From JAKAXG01 sp035702985 (GTDB taxonomy: Bacteria; Actinomycetota; Acidimicrobiia; Acidimicrobiales; Palsa-688): a stretch of 60,299 nt of DNA. Under the pieces are notes generated by a model that did no database searches, was not told where the DNA came from, and saw only the letters and a list, made by a program, of their open reading frames with translations. Location: assembly GCA_035702985.1 (NCBI GenBank), contig DASSZD010000023.1, positions 1 to 60,299 of the forward strand, given 5' to 3'. This document shows positions 1-7,684 of this stretch, in pieces; within the stretch, counting starts at the first letter, position 1, and each line of letters begins with the position of its first letter. The position numbers and the translations under genes were made by a program.

Positions 1-620
1 TCCCGGCTGGTGAGCGTCGGGCCCACCGCGGCCACCTCGTCGGTCTGGCGGATGGTGACCTGGCGGGGCGCGATCCGGGCGAAACCTCCGGCCGGGCTGG
101 TGTGCTCCCCCGCCCGGGTGCGGTCGCCCCGGTTGCTGACCCGGGGCAGCCCGCGCGGCGGGATGCGAACCGGGGCCTCGGCGGTCCCCCGCCGGGCCGG
201 GACGGCGGAACGCTGGAGGGCGGCCTGCCAGGCGGGCACCTTCTGGATCAACGTGGGAAGGGTCCGCAGCAGCATGGGCGGCGGCCAGGCCGGCTTCAGC
301 GTCCCGGCACTCGGGTCGGGAGCCTCGTAGCGGCCCCACGAGCGCATCAGAAATGTCAGTGCCGGCGACAGGGGCGGCTCTACCGGCGGTTCGCCGCCGC
401 TGGCGGCGGGAGATCGGGGGGCGGCCGCCACCGGGCGGGGCCGGGCCATCTGGCGCAGAGCCGTGCGGCCGGCCAGGGAACGACCCACCCCGGAGGAGAA
501 GTCCCGGCTGGACACCGCCAACCTGCGGGTGGAAGCGAAACCGGGGCGGGCCGTGGGCGGCGTCCACCGGGCGCTGAGCCCGAGCGATCCGGCCGGGGCC
601 GCGGTGTGGTCGGCGTCCAC
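1..620 (-). CDS. Hypothetical eCIS-locus protein, C-terminus beyond window edge
   Basis: An open frame runs without a stop from a GTG at 620 to the left edge, giving at least 206 residues. It starts 2 nt after the stop of the upstream tube gene, so it is almost certainly in the same operon. The visible part is rich in Pro, Arg and Ala and looks mostly disordered, with one more ordered stretch around residues 90-130 (LTFLMRSWGRYEAP, then LIQKVPAWQAAL). I do not recognise a domain. At this position in other contractile injection loci one finds LysM/baseplate-hub adaptor proteins, but nothing here proves that. Translation rests on the continuous frame, the codon use and the tight spacing. Confidence 0.6.
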   Translation of the reverse strand, partial: MDADHTAAPAGSLGLSARWTPPTARPGFASTRRLAVSSRDFSSGVGRSLAGRTALRQMARPRPVAAAPRSPAASGGEPPVEPPLSPALTFLMRSWGRYEAPDPSAGTLKPAWPPPMLLRTLPTLIQKVPAWQAALQRSAVPARRGTAEAPVRIPPRGLPRVSNRGDRTRAGEHTSPAGGFARIAPRQVTIRQTDEVAAVGPTLTSR

Positions 621-622
621 GC

Positions 623-1099
623 TCAACCCTTGAACGTCTTGGAGGTGAAGCCGTGGTGGGCCAACTCGATCTCCTCGCTGAGAGTCCGGCCGCTCTCGGC
701 GTTGAAGTTGGGCCCGGTCCAGCGGACGGCGAACACATCCCGCAGCTCCCAGCTGCGCAGCCGCTCCTTGGCCGAGCCCAGCACCGTGATGGCGCCGGTA
801 CTGCGCGTGAGCTTGTTGGAGTTGGCGGTGAAACCCTGGCCGGAGGTCCGGTTGACCCACTCGAACAGGGCGTCGCTGTCGGTCACGCCCCGGCGCAGGA
901 TGATGTTCGGCCAGGTCATGCGCCCCGGCAGCTGGTGCACGAACCCGTTCTCCCCGCCTTCGGCATAGGTGGTGACGCCCACGTGGACCTCGAGGCCGTA
1001 CACCTCCCCGAACGACCCGATGGCCACGCCGTCCACCTCGAACAGGAACCGACCCTCGACCGGCAGGTGTCCGTTGAGCAGGTTGGACATTTCGCTCAT
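623..1099 (-). CDS. Contractile injection system tube protein (phage tail gp19-like)
   Basis: A protein of 158 residues resembling the T4 gp19-like / TIGR02241 tail tube family, which stacks as hexameric rings to form the inner tube through which cargo is expelled. Family features include the FLFEVDGVAIGSFGEVYGLE opening, the PGRMTWPNIILRRGVTDSDALFEW core and the ELAHHGFTSK end. I chose the ATG at 1099 (MSEMSN) because it overlaps the upstream stop as ATGA and has AGGAGG about 10 nt upstream; a GTG/ATG further upstream at 1120 lies inside the preceding gene. It is the second of two tube paralogues here. Two or more tube proteins are usual in eCIS, one often serving as the initiator near the baseplate. 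Confidence 0.9.
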   Translation of the reverse strand: MSEMSNLLNGHLPVEGRFLFEVDGVAIGSFGEVYGLEVHVGVTTYAEGGENGFVHQLPGRMTWPNIILRRGVTDSDALFEWVNRTSGQGFTANSNKLTRSTGAITVLGSAKERLRSWELRDVFAVRWTGPNFNAESGRTLSEEIELAHHGFTSKTFKG

Positions 1100-1266
1100 G
1101 GCCGGCGGGCCTCCTCCCATGCTCGTGCGTTCAGCGAGGCCACCCCCTTCACCATCCGGGCCCGGTCGTGGTGCTCCAGGTCAAGCAGGTCATCGAGCGG
1201 CCAGTGCAGGTGGTAGGCCAGATAGATGACCTCCTGCCACAGCGACTCGGTCGGGTACTGGATCAT
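1096..1266 (-). CDS. Small DUF6760-like eCIS protein (56 aa)
   Basis: A 56-residue gene that is easily missed. It begins at an ATG overlapping the upstream stop (ATGA at 1263-1266) and ends in an ATGA overlap with the downstream tube gene (1096-1099). The sequence MIQYPTESLWQEVIYLAYHL followed by HWPLDDLLDLEHHDR matches, from memory, the short DUF6760 family found between tail-assembly and tube genes in contractile injection loci. Its role is unknown; the size and position suggest a structural adaptor or chaperone. The double overlap implies tight translational coupling and a fixed stoichiometry with its neighbours. Confidence 0.82.
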   Translation of the reverse strand: MIQYPTESLWQEVIYLAYHLHWPLDDLLDLEHHDRARMVKGVASLNARAWEEARRP

Positions 1267-1766
1267 GCCCCGCTGCTAGGCACCTCTTGGATCGCAGCCC
1301 GCCGGCTGAGCGACGGGACTTCAGCGGGGCGGGACTCCGGCGCCGGCGAGCCGCCCAGGGCCGGGCCCTGAGCGGGGGCGGCCGGAACGGTGGTCTGCTC
1401 GGACCGGCCGGCCGGCGTCTGCCCCTTGGCCGCTTCGTCCTGAGCGGCGAGCAGGGCCTCGATCTCCTCGGGGGTGCCGAAGTTGATCACGCCGTAGAAA
1501 TCCTGGAGATAAGCCAGGTCGGCGGCGAAGAGGCCCTCGATCTCATGGGTGGTGATCAGCTCGACGGTACCGAGGGTCCTCACGACCCGCGCCAGCACCA
1601 GAATGGTGAGGCGCGGGTCGTCGGGCCCCGAGATGAACGGGTCCCGCAGAGGCTCGAGCTCGTCCCGGGCGGTGGCCAGCCGCATGGTGCCACGCTTGTG
1701 CAGGGTGCCGGTCTCGTCCAGGTAGCCCCGCGGCAGGATGAACTCGTACTCGGTCCGCAACGCCAC
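1263..1766 (-). CDS. Tail-assembly-like eCIS protein
   Basis: A 167-residue protein starting at a GTG that overlaps the stop of the tube gene by one base (TAGTG). The N-terminal ~105 residues are conserved-looking (EYEFILPRGYLDETGTLHKR, RGTMRLATARDELEPLRDP, VVRTLGTVELITTHEIEGLF, LAYLQDFYGVIN). This pattern recurs between tube genes of phage-like injection systems and is usually labelled phage tail assembly protein. The last ~55 residues are Pro/Ala/Gln-rich and probably disordered. By analogy with tail assembly chaperones it may hold tube subunits before assembly; that function is inference. Confidence 0.75.
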   Translation of the reverse strand: MALRTEYEFILPRGYLDETGTLHKRGTMRLATARDELEPLRDPFISGPDDPRLTILVLARVVRTLGTVELITTHEIEGLFAADLAYLQDFYGVINFGTPEEIEALLAAQDEAAKGQTPAGRSEQTTVPAAPAQGPALGGSPAPESRPAEVPSLSRRAAIQEVPSSGA

Positions 1767-2230
1767 TACTTCTTGCGCTCCAACTTGTCGTACTGGAGGG
1801 TGATGGTCTCGTGCACGAACTCGTTCTTGGTGGCATCCAGCCCGTCCTGGACGATCTTGGACGGCCAGGCGTTGTGGAAGTTCCAGCGGGACATCTCCGT
1901 GCCGCCCACGTCGTAGATCACCACCGAGCCGCTCTTGCGCTCGGCCGAGAGCGACCCGGCCTCCCGGATCTTGGTCATCCACTGCCACATCTTGTCGTCG
2001 TCGACCGACTGGGGGGCCAGCCGCTTGATGGTGAGCTCACCGGGGTACTTGACCCGGCCCAGGCCGACGACCTGGTTGCTCATGCCCTTGGTGGACTGCT
2101 GGGTGTAGTTGGCCACCTCGTTCTCCACCTGCAACCCGTCCACCGAACCCACCGGGAACTTGTCGAAGCCCGGGATGTCCACGTAGAAGTAGGCGGCGGT
2201 GAGCGGGATGCTGTCCCACACGATGCTCAT
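1766..2230 (-). CDS. Contractile injection system tube protein (main tube candidate)
   Basis: A 154-residue tail tube family protein (gp19-like, TIGR02241 type). It has the family's opening strands (AAYFYVDIPGFDKFPVGSV, DGLQVENEV), the central KYPGELTIKR stretch and the C-terminal NEFVHETITLQYDKLERK. The ATG at 2230 has GAGGAG 7 nt upstream. It lies 38 nt downstream of the sheath gene, and the sheath-tube order with one co-directional transcript is the standard arrangement for contractile systems. It differs enough from the 623-1099 protein that the two are probably not interchangeable. Confidence 0.92.
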   Translation of the reverse strand: MSIVWDSIPLTAAYFYVDIPGFDKFPVGSVDGLQVENEVANYTQQSTKGMSNQVVGLGRVKYPGELTIKRLAPQSVDDDKMWQWMTKIREAGSLSAERKSGSVVIYDVGGTEMSRWNFHNAWPSKIVQDGLDATKNEFVHETITLQYDKLERKK

Positions 2231-2268
2231 AGTTCGACTCCTCTATTGACGCTCGATGGAACCGGCGG

Positions 2269-3843
2269 TCAGCCGGCGACCTGCTTCTGCTGGCTGACCC
2301 GGAAGATCACGAACTCGGCCGGCTTGACCGGGGCCAGGCCCACCTCGACCACCAGCCTGCCCTCGTCGATGGAGGCCGGCGGGTTGGTCTCGGCATCGCA
2401 CTTCACGTAGAAGGCCTGCTGGGCGGTGGCACCGAAGAGGGCCCCGTCGCGCCACAGGCCGTCCAGGAAGCCGGTCAGGGTGCGGTTGATCCCCTCCCAG
2501 AGGGTCATGTCGTTGGGCTCGAACACGGCGTACTGGGTGCCGTCCAGGATGGTGGTCTCCACCATGTTGAACAGACGCCGCACGTTGATGTAACGCCAGT
2601 CGCTGTCGGACGACAGGGTGCGGGCCCCCCAGATGCGGATGCCGCGGGTGCCGAACGGCCGGATGCAGTTGACACCGATGGGGTTCAGCAGAGCCTGCTC
2701 GTTCTTGGTGACGGCGCGCTCCACGTCCAGGCACCCCCGGATGGTGTCGTTGGCCGGGGCCTTCCACACCCCACGGGTCTCGTCGGTGCGGGACCACACC
2801 CCGGCGATGTGGCCCGAGGGCGGCACGAACACCTCGCTGTCGCCGTTGGTCCCGGCCGGGTTCTCGACCTTGATCCACGGGTAGTACAGGGCGGCGAAGG
2901 CGGAGTCGTACATGGCCACGTCGCTGCGCCATTCCTTGATCTGCTGCACCGTCATGCCGGGAGGGGCGTCCAGGATGGCCATCCGGTTCCCCTGCAGCTC
3001 GCAGTGGCCGATCATGGCCGTCTGGACGGCCTTCCACATGTTCAGGTCGATGCTGCCGTCGTCCTTGGTGGCGGCGGTGATCAGGTCGGGGACCATGACC
3101 ATGGTGACTTCATCGGCCAGGCTCAGCCCATTGATGCCGGTCCGGGCCGACTCGGAGCCGGAGAACTTCTTGCCGCTCACCGGTACCGGCACGGGCGCGG
3201 CGGGAACCAGGGGGTAGCGGCCCGGCTTCATGACGTCGATCAGGGAGGACAGGTCCACCTTCGAGTCGAGCTCCACCTTGACCTTGACCTTGGTGGAGGT
3301 GGCGTTGACCACCTTCTCGACGTTGCGGTCACCGGGGGTCAGGGTGAGGTCGCTGAACTCTTCGACCGGCTTTCCGCCCTCCATCACGGTGAGGGTGAAC
3401 GGGTTCGGCCCGTCGCTCTCGTCATCGCCACTGTCAACCGGATCGATGGCGATGGTGATGTTGGCGGCCGGCTCGATGCTGGTCACCGACACCGGGGTCC
3501 CGAGCGCCCGGTCGGCGGCGGGCAGGGCCACCTGGGACGGTTCGTCCGCCGGCTGGGTGTTGGGGATGCGGACGACATAGGCGGTGGTCCCCCCGTTCTG
3601 GAAGAACCCGTACACCGAGAGGGGCAGCATGCAGCCGTTCTTGAAGCCGCCGTACAGCTCCTCGAACTGCGTCCAGCTGGTGACCAGACGGGGAGACAGG
3701 CCGTCGGGATCCGACGGATCGTCGCTAGGGGCCCGCTCGGTGAAGCCGACGAAGGCCGCGATCGCAGTCGCGGCCGCACTGAGGCTCTTCTGTGCGGAAG
3801 GAACCTCCTCGACATATACGCCCGGTGCCGCGTAGGTAGGCAC
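2269..3843 (-). CDS. Contractile injection system sheath protein
   Basis: A 524-residue phage tail sheath family protein. The N-terminus TYAAPGVYVEEVPS is the hallmark that opens sheath subunits, and the C-terminal third (RGIRIWGARTLSSDSDWRY, NVRRLFNMVETTI, VKCDAETNPP, VEVGLAPVKPAEFVIF) matches the conserved sheath C-terminal domain. Sheath subunits surround the tube and contract to drive it forward. Residues ~130-220 hold a variable, Val/Asp-rich insertion that is probably surface exposed. The start is a GTG at 3843 with AAGGAGAG about 8 nt upstream. The 158-bp gap before it is AT-richer than its surroundings and could hold a second promoter. Confidence 0.95.
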   Translation of the reverse strand: MPTYAAPGVYVEEVPSAQKSLSAAATAIAAFVGFTERAPSDDPSDPDGLSPRLVTSWTQFEELYGGFKNGCMLPLSVYGFFQNGGTTAYVVRIPNTQPADEPSQVALPAADRALGTPVSVTSIEPAANITIAIDPVDSGDDESDGPNPFTLTVMEGGKPVEEFSDLTLTPGDRNVEKVVNATSTKVKVKVELDSKVDLSSLIDVMKPGRYPLVPAAPVPVPVSGKKFSGSESARTGINGLSLADEVTMVMVPDLITAATKDDGSIDLNMWKAVQTAMIGHCELQGNRMAILDAPPGMTVQQIKEWRSDVAMYDSAFAALYYPWIKVENPAGTNGDSEVFVPPSGHIAGVWSRTDETRGVWKAPANDTIRGCLDVERAVTKNEQALLNPIGVNCIRPFGTRGIRIWGARTLSSDSDWRYINVRRLFNMVETTILDGTQYAVFEPNDMTLWEGINRTLTGFLDGLWRDGALFGATAQQAFYVKCDAETNPPASIDEGRLVVEVGLAPVKPAEFVIFRVSQQKQVAG

Positions 3844-4001
3844 GAATTACTCTCCTTCCATTCGGATTGCTATCCGATGGCCCGGGTCTTCTCCCGCCCC
3901 TTCCAAGGCTGGTAACGCCCCTCCGCACCACCTGACGGCCAAAAAATACCCTACGACATACCCACTGGAAAGGGGATTCTCACGAATTTTTCCGGTTTTC
4001 C
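3844..4001 (-). promoter_or_regulatory. AT-richer gap before sheath gene, possible internal promoter
   Basis: This 158-bp intergenic stretch separates the PAAR-like gene from the sheath gene, while most other gaps in the operon are overlaps or a few bases. Around 3940-4000 the sequence dips sharply in GC, with A/T runs on both strands. On the minus strand there are TATGTC and TAGGGT hexamers but no convincing matching -35 element. An internal promoter giving extra sheath and tube transcripts would suit their high copy number. This is suggestive only. Confidence 0.3.
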
Positions 4002-4385
4002 CTACTCCATGGTCCGGGTGGAGCCCGGGAACGAGATCTGGACCACTCCCCCATAGCCGCACACGCACTGGCTGCCCGACACCAGCGCCGGCGCCCCGCC
4101 GATCAGGGTGGTCGGCGAACCGGGGACCCACGGGGTGAGCACGGGGACGCAAGGCATCGGGGTCAGCACGCCCAGAGCGGCGGCGGTGGCCGCCGCCACC
4201 TCGGGGTTGGCCAGGCTGCTGCACATCCCGAAGGTCGGGACGTTGACGATCTCGCTGTCCTCGATGGTGGCCGCCGGGGTCCCTTCGATCATGACCCGGC
4301 GGACCGGCAGGACGTTGAGCGTGGCCGGGGCCAGGCCGAAGCTGCAACTCAGAAGGGCACCCATGTGCACGGCCGGCTTGCCCAC
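4002..4385 (-). CDS. PAAR-like DUF4280 protein (probable spike tip)
   Basis: A 127-residue protein resembling the DUF4280/PAAR-like family. The features are the opening HMGALLSCSFGLAPATL, the repeated short beta segments, the PMPCVPVLTPWVPGSPT centre and the CVCGYGGVVQISFPG end with clustered Cys. PAAR-type proteins cap the central spike of contractile systems, sharpening it and sometimes carrying effectors. No C-terminal toxin domain is present, so it would be a plain tip. The start is a GTG at 4385 with a GAGGTGA ribosome-binding site. It lies 11 nt after the lipoprotein gene. Confidence 0.85.
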   Translation of the reverse strand: MGKPAVHMGALLSCSFGLAPATLNVLPVRRVMIEGTPAATIEDSEIVNVPTFGMCSSLANPEVAAATAAALGVLTPMPCVPVLTPWVPGSPTTLIGGAPALVSGSQCVCGYGGVVQISFPGSTRTME

Positions 4386-4396
4386 GTCACATCACC

Positions 4397-4867
4397 TCAC
4401 ATGTGGGAGTTCTTCACGGACCTGGTCAGGGACCGCCCGGTGGTGGTGACCACGCAATCCACAGTGTGGTCGCCCGCCGCCCAGCTGCGGACCGACGGCA
4501 GCAGGTAGGTGTAGAACAGGCTGGAGTCCCGGTAGTCGTCGCCGACATAGCCGGCGAAACTCTGCAGGCAGGCCCCGTCGGCGAACTTCTGCAGGGCCGT
4601 GGTGCCGGGATAGGTCTGACCGGACTTGTCCTGGGCCAGCGCGTACACCTCCTCGGTGTGGGGCTCCCGGCAGGACACCACCTTGAGGCTGCTCAACTCG
4701 GCCTTGACCGCGGTCGGGGTCAGCACGCAGTCGCCCGGGTGGAGGTGGAACACCGACAGCTGGGCCCCGGCCCGGGGGCCGCCGGAACTGCAACCGGCCA
4801 GCCCGGCGGCGACGCCCACGGCGGCCAGGACCGACAGGAGCGTCGGGGCTATCCGGAGCGAGCTCAA
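4397..4867 (-). CDS. Lipoprotein with septum-formation-like domain
   Basis: A 156-residue lipoprotein with an N-terminal signal ending in the lipobox LAGC (Cys near residue 25), so it is probably anchored on the outer face of the membrane. The mature part (HPGDCVLTP, VSCREPHTEEVYAL, GACLQSFAGYVGD, WAAGDHTVDCVV) has the paired-Cys/His pattern of the actinobacterial septum-formation family (PF13845). It starts at TTG 4867, whose TTGA overlaps the stop of the preceding gene. Its place in an injection-system operon is unusual and suggests an envelope-anchoring or cell-wall role. The domain call is from memory of the family pattern. Confidence 0.72.
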   Translation of the reverse strand: MSSLRIAPTLLSVLAAVGVAAGLAGCSSGGPRAGAQLSVFHLHPGDCVLTPTAVKAELSSLKVVSCREPHTEEVYALAQDKSGQTYPGTTALQKFADGACLQSFAGYVGDDYRDSSLFYTYLLPSVRSWAAGDHTVDCVVTTTGRSLTRSVKNSHM

Positions 4868-6123
4868 CGCAACCAGACCGCGGGGCCGGGCGGCTCCGCA
4901 GGGGCCGACGTGACCCCAGCGGCGAGTACCGTCCCGGCCGCCCGGGAATCCACCAGACGGCTGGCGGTGACACGCCCGGCGGCCTCCAGGTCGGCCACCC
5001 GGCGGACGGCTGCCGCCAGCTCCCGCCTGAGCTCCGCCACCTCACGTTCGAGTCGTTCCACCCGCCCGGCGGTGTCCAGGGCCGGAGCCGGGGAAGCGGC
5101 CGGGGCCAGGCGCTCCTCTATCCGGCGCACCGACTCGAGCAGCTGGCCCAGGGCCATACCCATGGCCACCCCGTCACCGGGACCGGCCGGCACCGGAGGG
5201 GGAACCGGGGGCGCCGCAGGCCCGTCGTCCGGGGCGGCCACCTCGGCCAGCCCAGCCGTGGGCCGGGCCGCCCAGTCGAGCAGCAGGTCCTCCCACCTGT
5301 GCCGCACCCCCTGCAGGACGGCGGCGGTGCCGGCGCTGGCGGTGCCGGCCTCGAGCAACTGGAAGGTGACGTCGGTCCCGGATCGCACCAGGGCCGTCCA
5401 GCGGACCCCGTCCCCGTTGGTGACTATCAGTTCGGCGGCCACATGGGCCGCCTCGCCGCACCCGGCCAGGTTGCGGACCGCCGACGAGGCGTCCCCGAAG
5501 TCCCGCAGGGTGGTCGGGCTCAGGTCACCGATCTGGTAGCAGGCGACCGTCCAGGTGACGTCCTCCCGGTCGGGGTCGGCCCGCAGCACCGGCGCCAGCA
5601 GATGCTCCTGGCCGCTGGACGCCAGGGCGATGAGCGCAGCGGCGCACTCGCGCCCGTGCTCACCCCGGACCGTCCCCTCGTCGAGGCTCATGGCCAACGA
5701 CACCGCCGCCCGGCGGAACCGGAGGACCATCTCCCGGGCGTCGGCCGGCTGGGGTTGGGGCACGGACCAGGCCCGGGCGAAGGAGGATCTCACCGGCGGC
5801 GGGCCGGGCGGAGCCACGAACCTGATGACAGGGGCGCTGACAGGACCGGGCTCCGGTTCGACGGCGGGGGTGAGGTCGATCCTGATCTCCGAGGTCACGT
5901 CGCCCCCCGGCGCGGGCCCGGTGTGGCGGACGGGCGAGGTGCCGATGGGGTCCCCGGCCAGCGGGGCCGGGTCGGCGGCCGAGGGCCAGGAGTCGGCCTC
6001 CCAGCCCAGTCTCCACTCCTGCTCCTGCCGGCTGGACTTGCGCAACCGGTGCAGAGGCGAGCGGCCGTCACCGGCAGCGTGCGCCCGGACCTGTGCCCCC
6101 GATTTTCCCCGACGTGCCGGCAC
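4864..6123 (-). CDS. Unknown protein with C-terminal coiled coil, first gene of eCIS operon
   Basis: A 419-residue protein I do not recognise. The N-terminal ~110 residues are Pro-rich and disordered. Residues ~125-290 look folded (AREMVLRFRRAAVSLAMSLD, WTVACYQIGDLSPTTLRDFG, VTFQLLEAGTASAGTAAVLQ). A Pro linker follows, then residues ~320-390 form a clear coiled coil (GRVERLEREVAELRRELAAA). The GTG at 6123 is preceded by GGAGG with 7-nt spacing; a later GTG at 5898 is possible but has a weaker site. It is the first gene of the leftward transcript and is divergent from the P450 gene. A tether, regulator or assembly factor are all possible. Confidence 0.7.
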   Translation of the reverse strand: MPARRGKSGAQVRAHAAGDGRSPLHRLRKSSRQEQEWRLGWEADSWPSAADPAPLAGDPIGTSPVRHTGPAPGGDVTSEIRIDLTPAVEPEPGPVSAPVIRFVAPPGPPPVRSSFARAWSVPQPQPADAREMVLRFRRAAVSLAMSLDEGTVRGEHGRECAAALIALASSGQEHLLAPVLRADPDREDVTWTVACYQIGDLSPTTLRDFGDASSAVRNLAGCGEAAHVAAELIVTNGDGVRWTALVRSGTDVTFQLLEAGTASAGTAAVLQGVRHRWEDLLLDWAARPTAGLAEVAAPDDGPAAPPVPPPVPAGPGDGVAMGMALGQLLESVRRIEERLAPAASPAPALDTAGRVERLEREVAELRRELAAAVRRVADLEAAGRVTASRLVDSRAAGTVLAAGVTSAPAEPPGPAVWLR

Positions 6124-6249
6124 GACGGCGCCTCCATGCTCCCGGGCGCCGAACCCGCGCCCCCTTCAGGCCCGGAACGCTACTTCCTCGCATACCGGCG
6201 TGCCAAGCATGCCCGGAAGAAAGGGAGCACCCGGCGGACGGGACCCTTC

Positions 6250-6287
6250 TGCAACATTGACACGCGAGTGTTGCATTGATGTAGGGT
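6250..6287 (+). promoter_or_regulatory. Promoter with overlapping inverted repeat before P450 gene
   Basis: TTGACA at 6257-6262 is followed 17 nt later by TGTAGG (6280-6285), or 19 nt later by TAGGGT (6282-6287). A perfect 7-bp inverted repeat, TGCAACA at 6250-6256 and TGTTGCA at 6269-6275, brackets the -35 element. It is well placed for a repressor dimer that would block RNA polymerase. It lies in the shared region between the leftward eCIS operon and the rightward P450 operon, so it could affect both. No regulator gene is adjacent. Confidence 0.55.
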
Positions 6288-6335
6288 GGCCGGGCCGGTC
6301 CCCCACCGGGCCCGGCCACAAGGAGGTGAGGCGCA

Positions 6336-7577
6336 GTGACCGGACCGGCTCCTTTTTCCGTGCCCAGGTCGCTCGACGAGGCACCCTTTCTCGACCTGTT
6401 CGATCCGGGGTTCCAGTCCGACCCGGAGGCGGTCATCAGGGACCTGCGCTCGCAGAGCCCGGTGGCCCGGACGGTCCTGGGAGCGACGGTGCTGACCCGG
6501 GACGGCGTCCAGCAGGTGCTGCGCAACCGGTCGGCGCACAGTTCGCTGCCGAACCTGGTGAGGCTGCAGGGGATCACCGAGGGGCCGTTGTACGAGATGA
6601 CGGCGGCGTCGCTGCTCGCCCAGGAGGGCGACGACCACACCCGGCTCCGGCGGCTGGTGTCCAGGTCGTTCACGCCGCGTGCCGCCGACGCCCACCGTCC
6701 CTTCATGGGCAGGCTGGTCGACGAGCTCATCGCCTCGTTCTCCGACCGGGGCCGCTGCGAGTTCATGGGCGAGTTCGCCGACCACTACCCGGTGCAGGTG
6801 ATCGCCCACCTCATGGGCGTGCCGAGGGAGGACCATCACCTGTTCGCCCGGTGGGGGGATTCCCTGACCCATCTGCTGTCGCTGGAACTGTCCAGCCACC
6901 AGGAGGAGGTGAAGAGTGCCCAGGGACAGCTGTTCGCCTACCTGAGCGACCTGGTGGCACTCCGCCGGCGCCGCCCCGAGCAGGATCTGGTCTCGGAGCT
7001 GATCGTAGCCCGCGACGGCGAAGACAAGCTCGACGACCGGGAGCTGATGTCCCTGCTCGGGGGCCTCCTCTTCGCCGGCTACGACACCACCCGTAACCAG
7101 CTGGGGGTGGCCATGACGATCTTCGCCAAGCGGGCCGCCGAGTGGGAGGCCCTGGCGGCCCGGCCCGACCTGGCGGCCCGGGCCGTCGACGAGGTCATGC
7201 GCTTCAACGGCGTGGTCTCGGTGGTCCCCCGGGTGGCGACCGAGGACCTGCAGGTCGGCGGCTACGCCATCCCGGCCGGGACGCTCCTCTCGCTGTCACT
7301 GGCGGCCGCCAACCGGGACCCCTCCGTCTTCACCGACCCGGACCGCTTCGATCTGGACGCCCCCCGCCCCGAGGTCCCCATCAGCTTCGGAGCAGGACCC
7401 CACCACTGCCTGGGTGCCAACCTGGCCCGGGCGGAGATGCAGGAGGCCCTGCCCCGGCTGGCCCGGGCCATGCCAGGGCTGCGGGTGACCGAGCGGCCGC
7501 AGTGGCGGTCGCCGCTGGGCGGGATCGCCGGGCCCCTGCGCCTGCATCTGGCCTTCGATCCGGTCCCCGCGGGCTGA
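6336..7577 (+). CDS. Cytochrome P450 monooxygenase
   Basis: A 413-residue soluble bacterial P450. The I-helix oxygen-binding motif is FAGYDTTRNQ, the K-helix ExxR is EVMR, and the heme-binding loop is FGAGPHHCLGANLARAE with the axial Cys at residue 358. The length is typical of class I bacterial enzymes that take electrons from a ferredoxin, but no ferredoxin or reductase gene is adjacent. The start is a GTG at 6336 with AGGAGG 9 nt upstream. It is followed by an acyl-CoA ligase, suggesting hydroxylation and CoA activation of a lipid, steroid or terpenoid acid; the substrate cannot be read from sequence. Confidence 0.95.
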   Translation: MTGPAPFSVPRSLDEAPFLDLFDPGFQSDPEAVIRDLRSQSPVARTVLGATVLTRDGVQQVLRNRSAHSSLPNLVRLQGITEGPLYEMTAASLLAQEGDDHTRLRRLVSRSFTPRAADAHRPFMGRLVDELIASFSDRGRCEFMGEFADHYPVQVIAHLMGVPREDHHLFARWGDSLTHLLSLELSSHQEEVKSAQGQLFAYLSDLVALRRRRPEQDLVSELIVARDGEDKLDDRELMSLLGGLLFAGYDTTRNQLGVAMTIFAKRAAEWEALAARPDLAARAVDEVMRFNGVVSVVPRVATEDLQVGGYAIPAGTLLSLSLAAANRDPSVFTDPDRFDLDAPRPEVPISFGAGPHHCLGANLARAEMQEALPRLARAMPGLRVTERPQWRSPLGGIAGPLRLHLAFDPVPAG

Positions 7578-7684
7578 CGGGTCGCCGGCAGGGGACTTCC
7601 GGCACTGTCGGGACAGACCGGGTAGCCGTAGGTTGCTGGCGCCGGCCCGGACAGCGGGATCCAGCACGGAAGCGAGGTGCCGCC

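Noticed and set aside
4002..4385. PAAR-like protein considered as a polymorphic toxin
   Set aside because: It ends with the PAAR-like domain itself; no C-terminal toxin domain or immunity gene is present.
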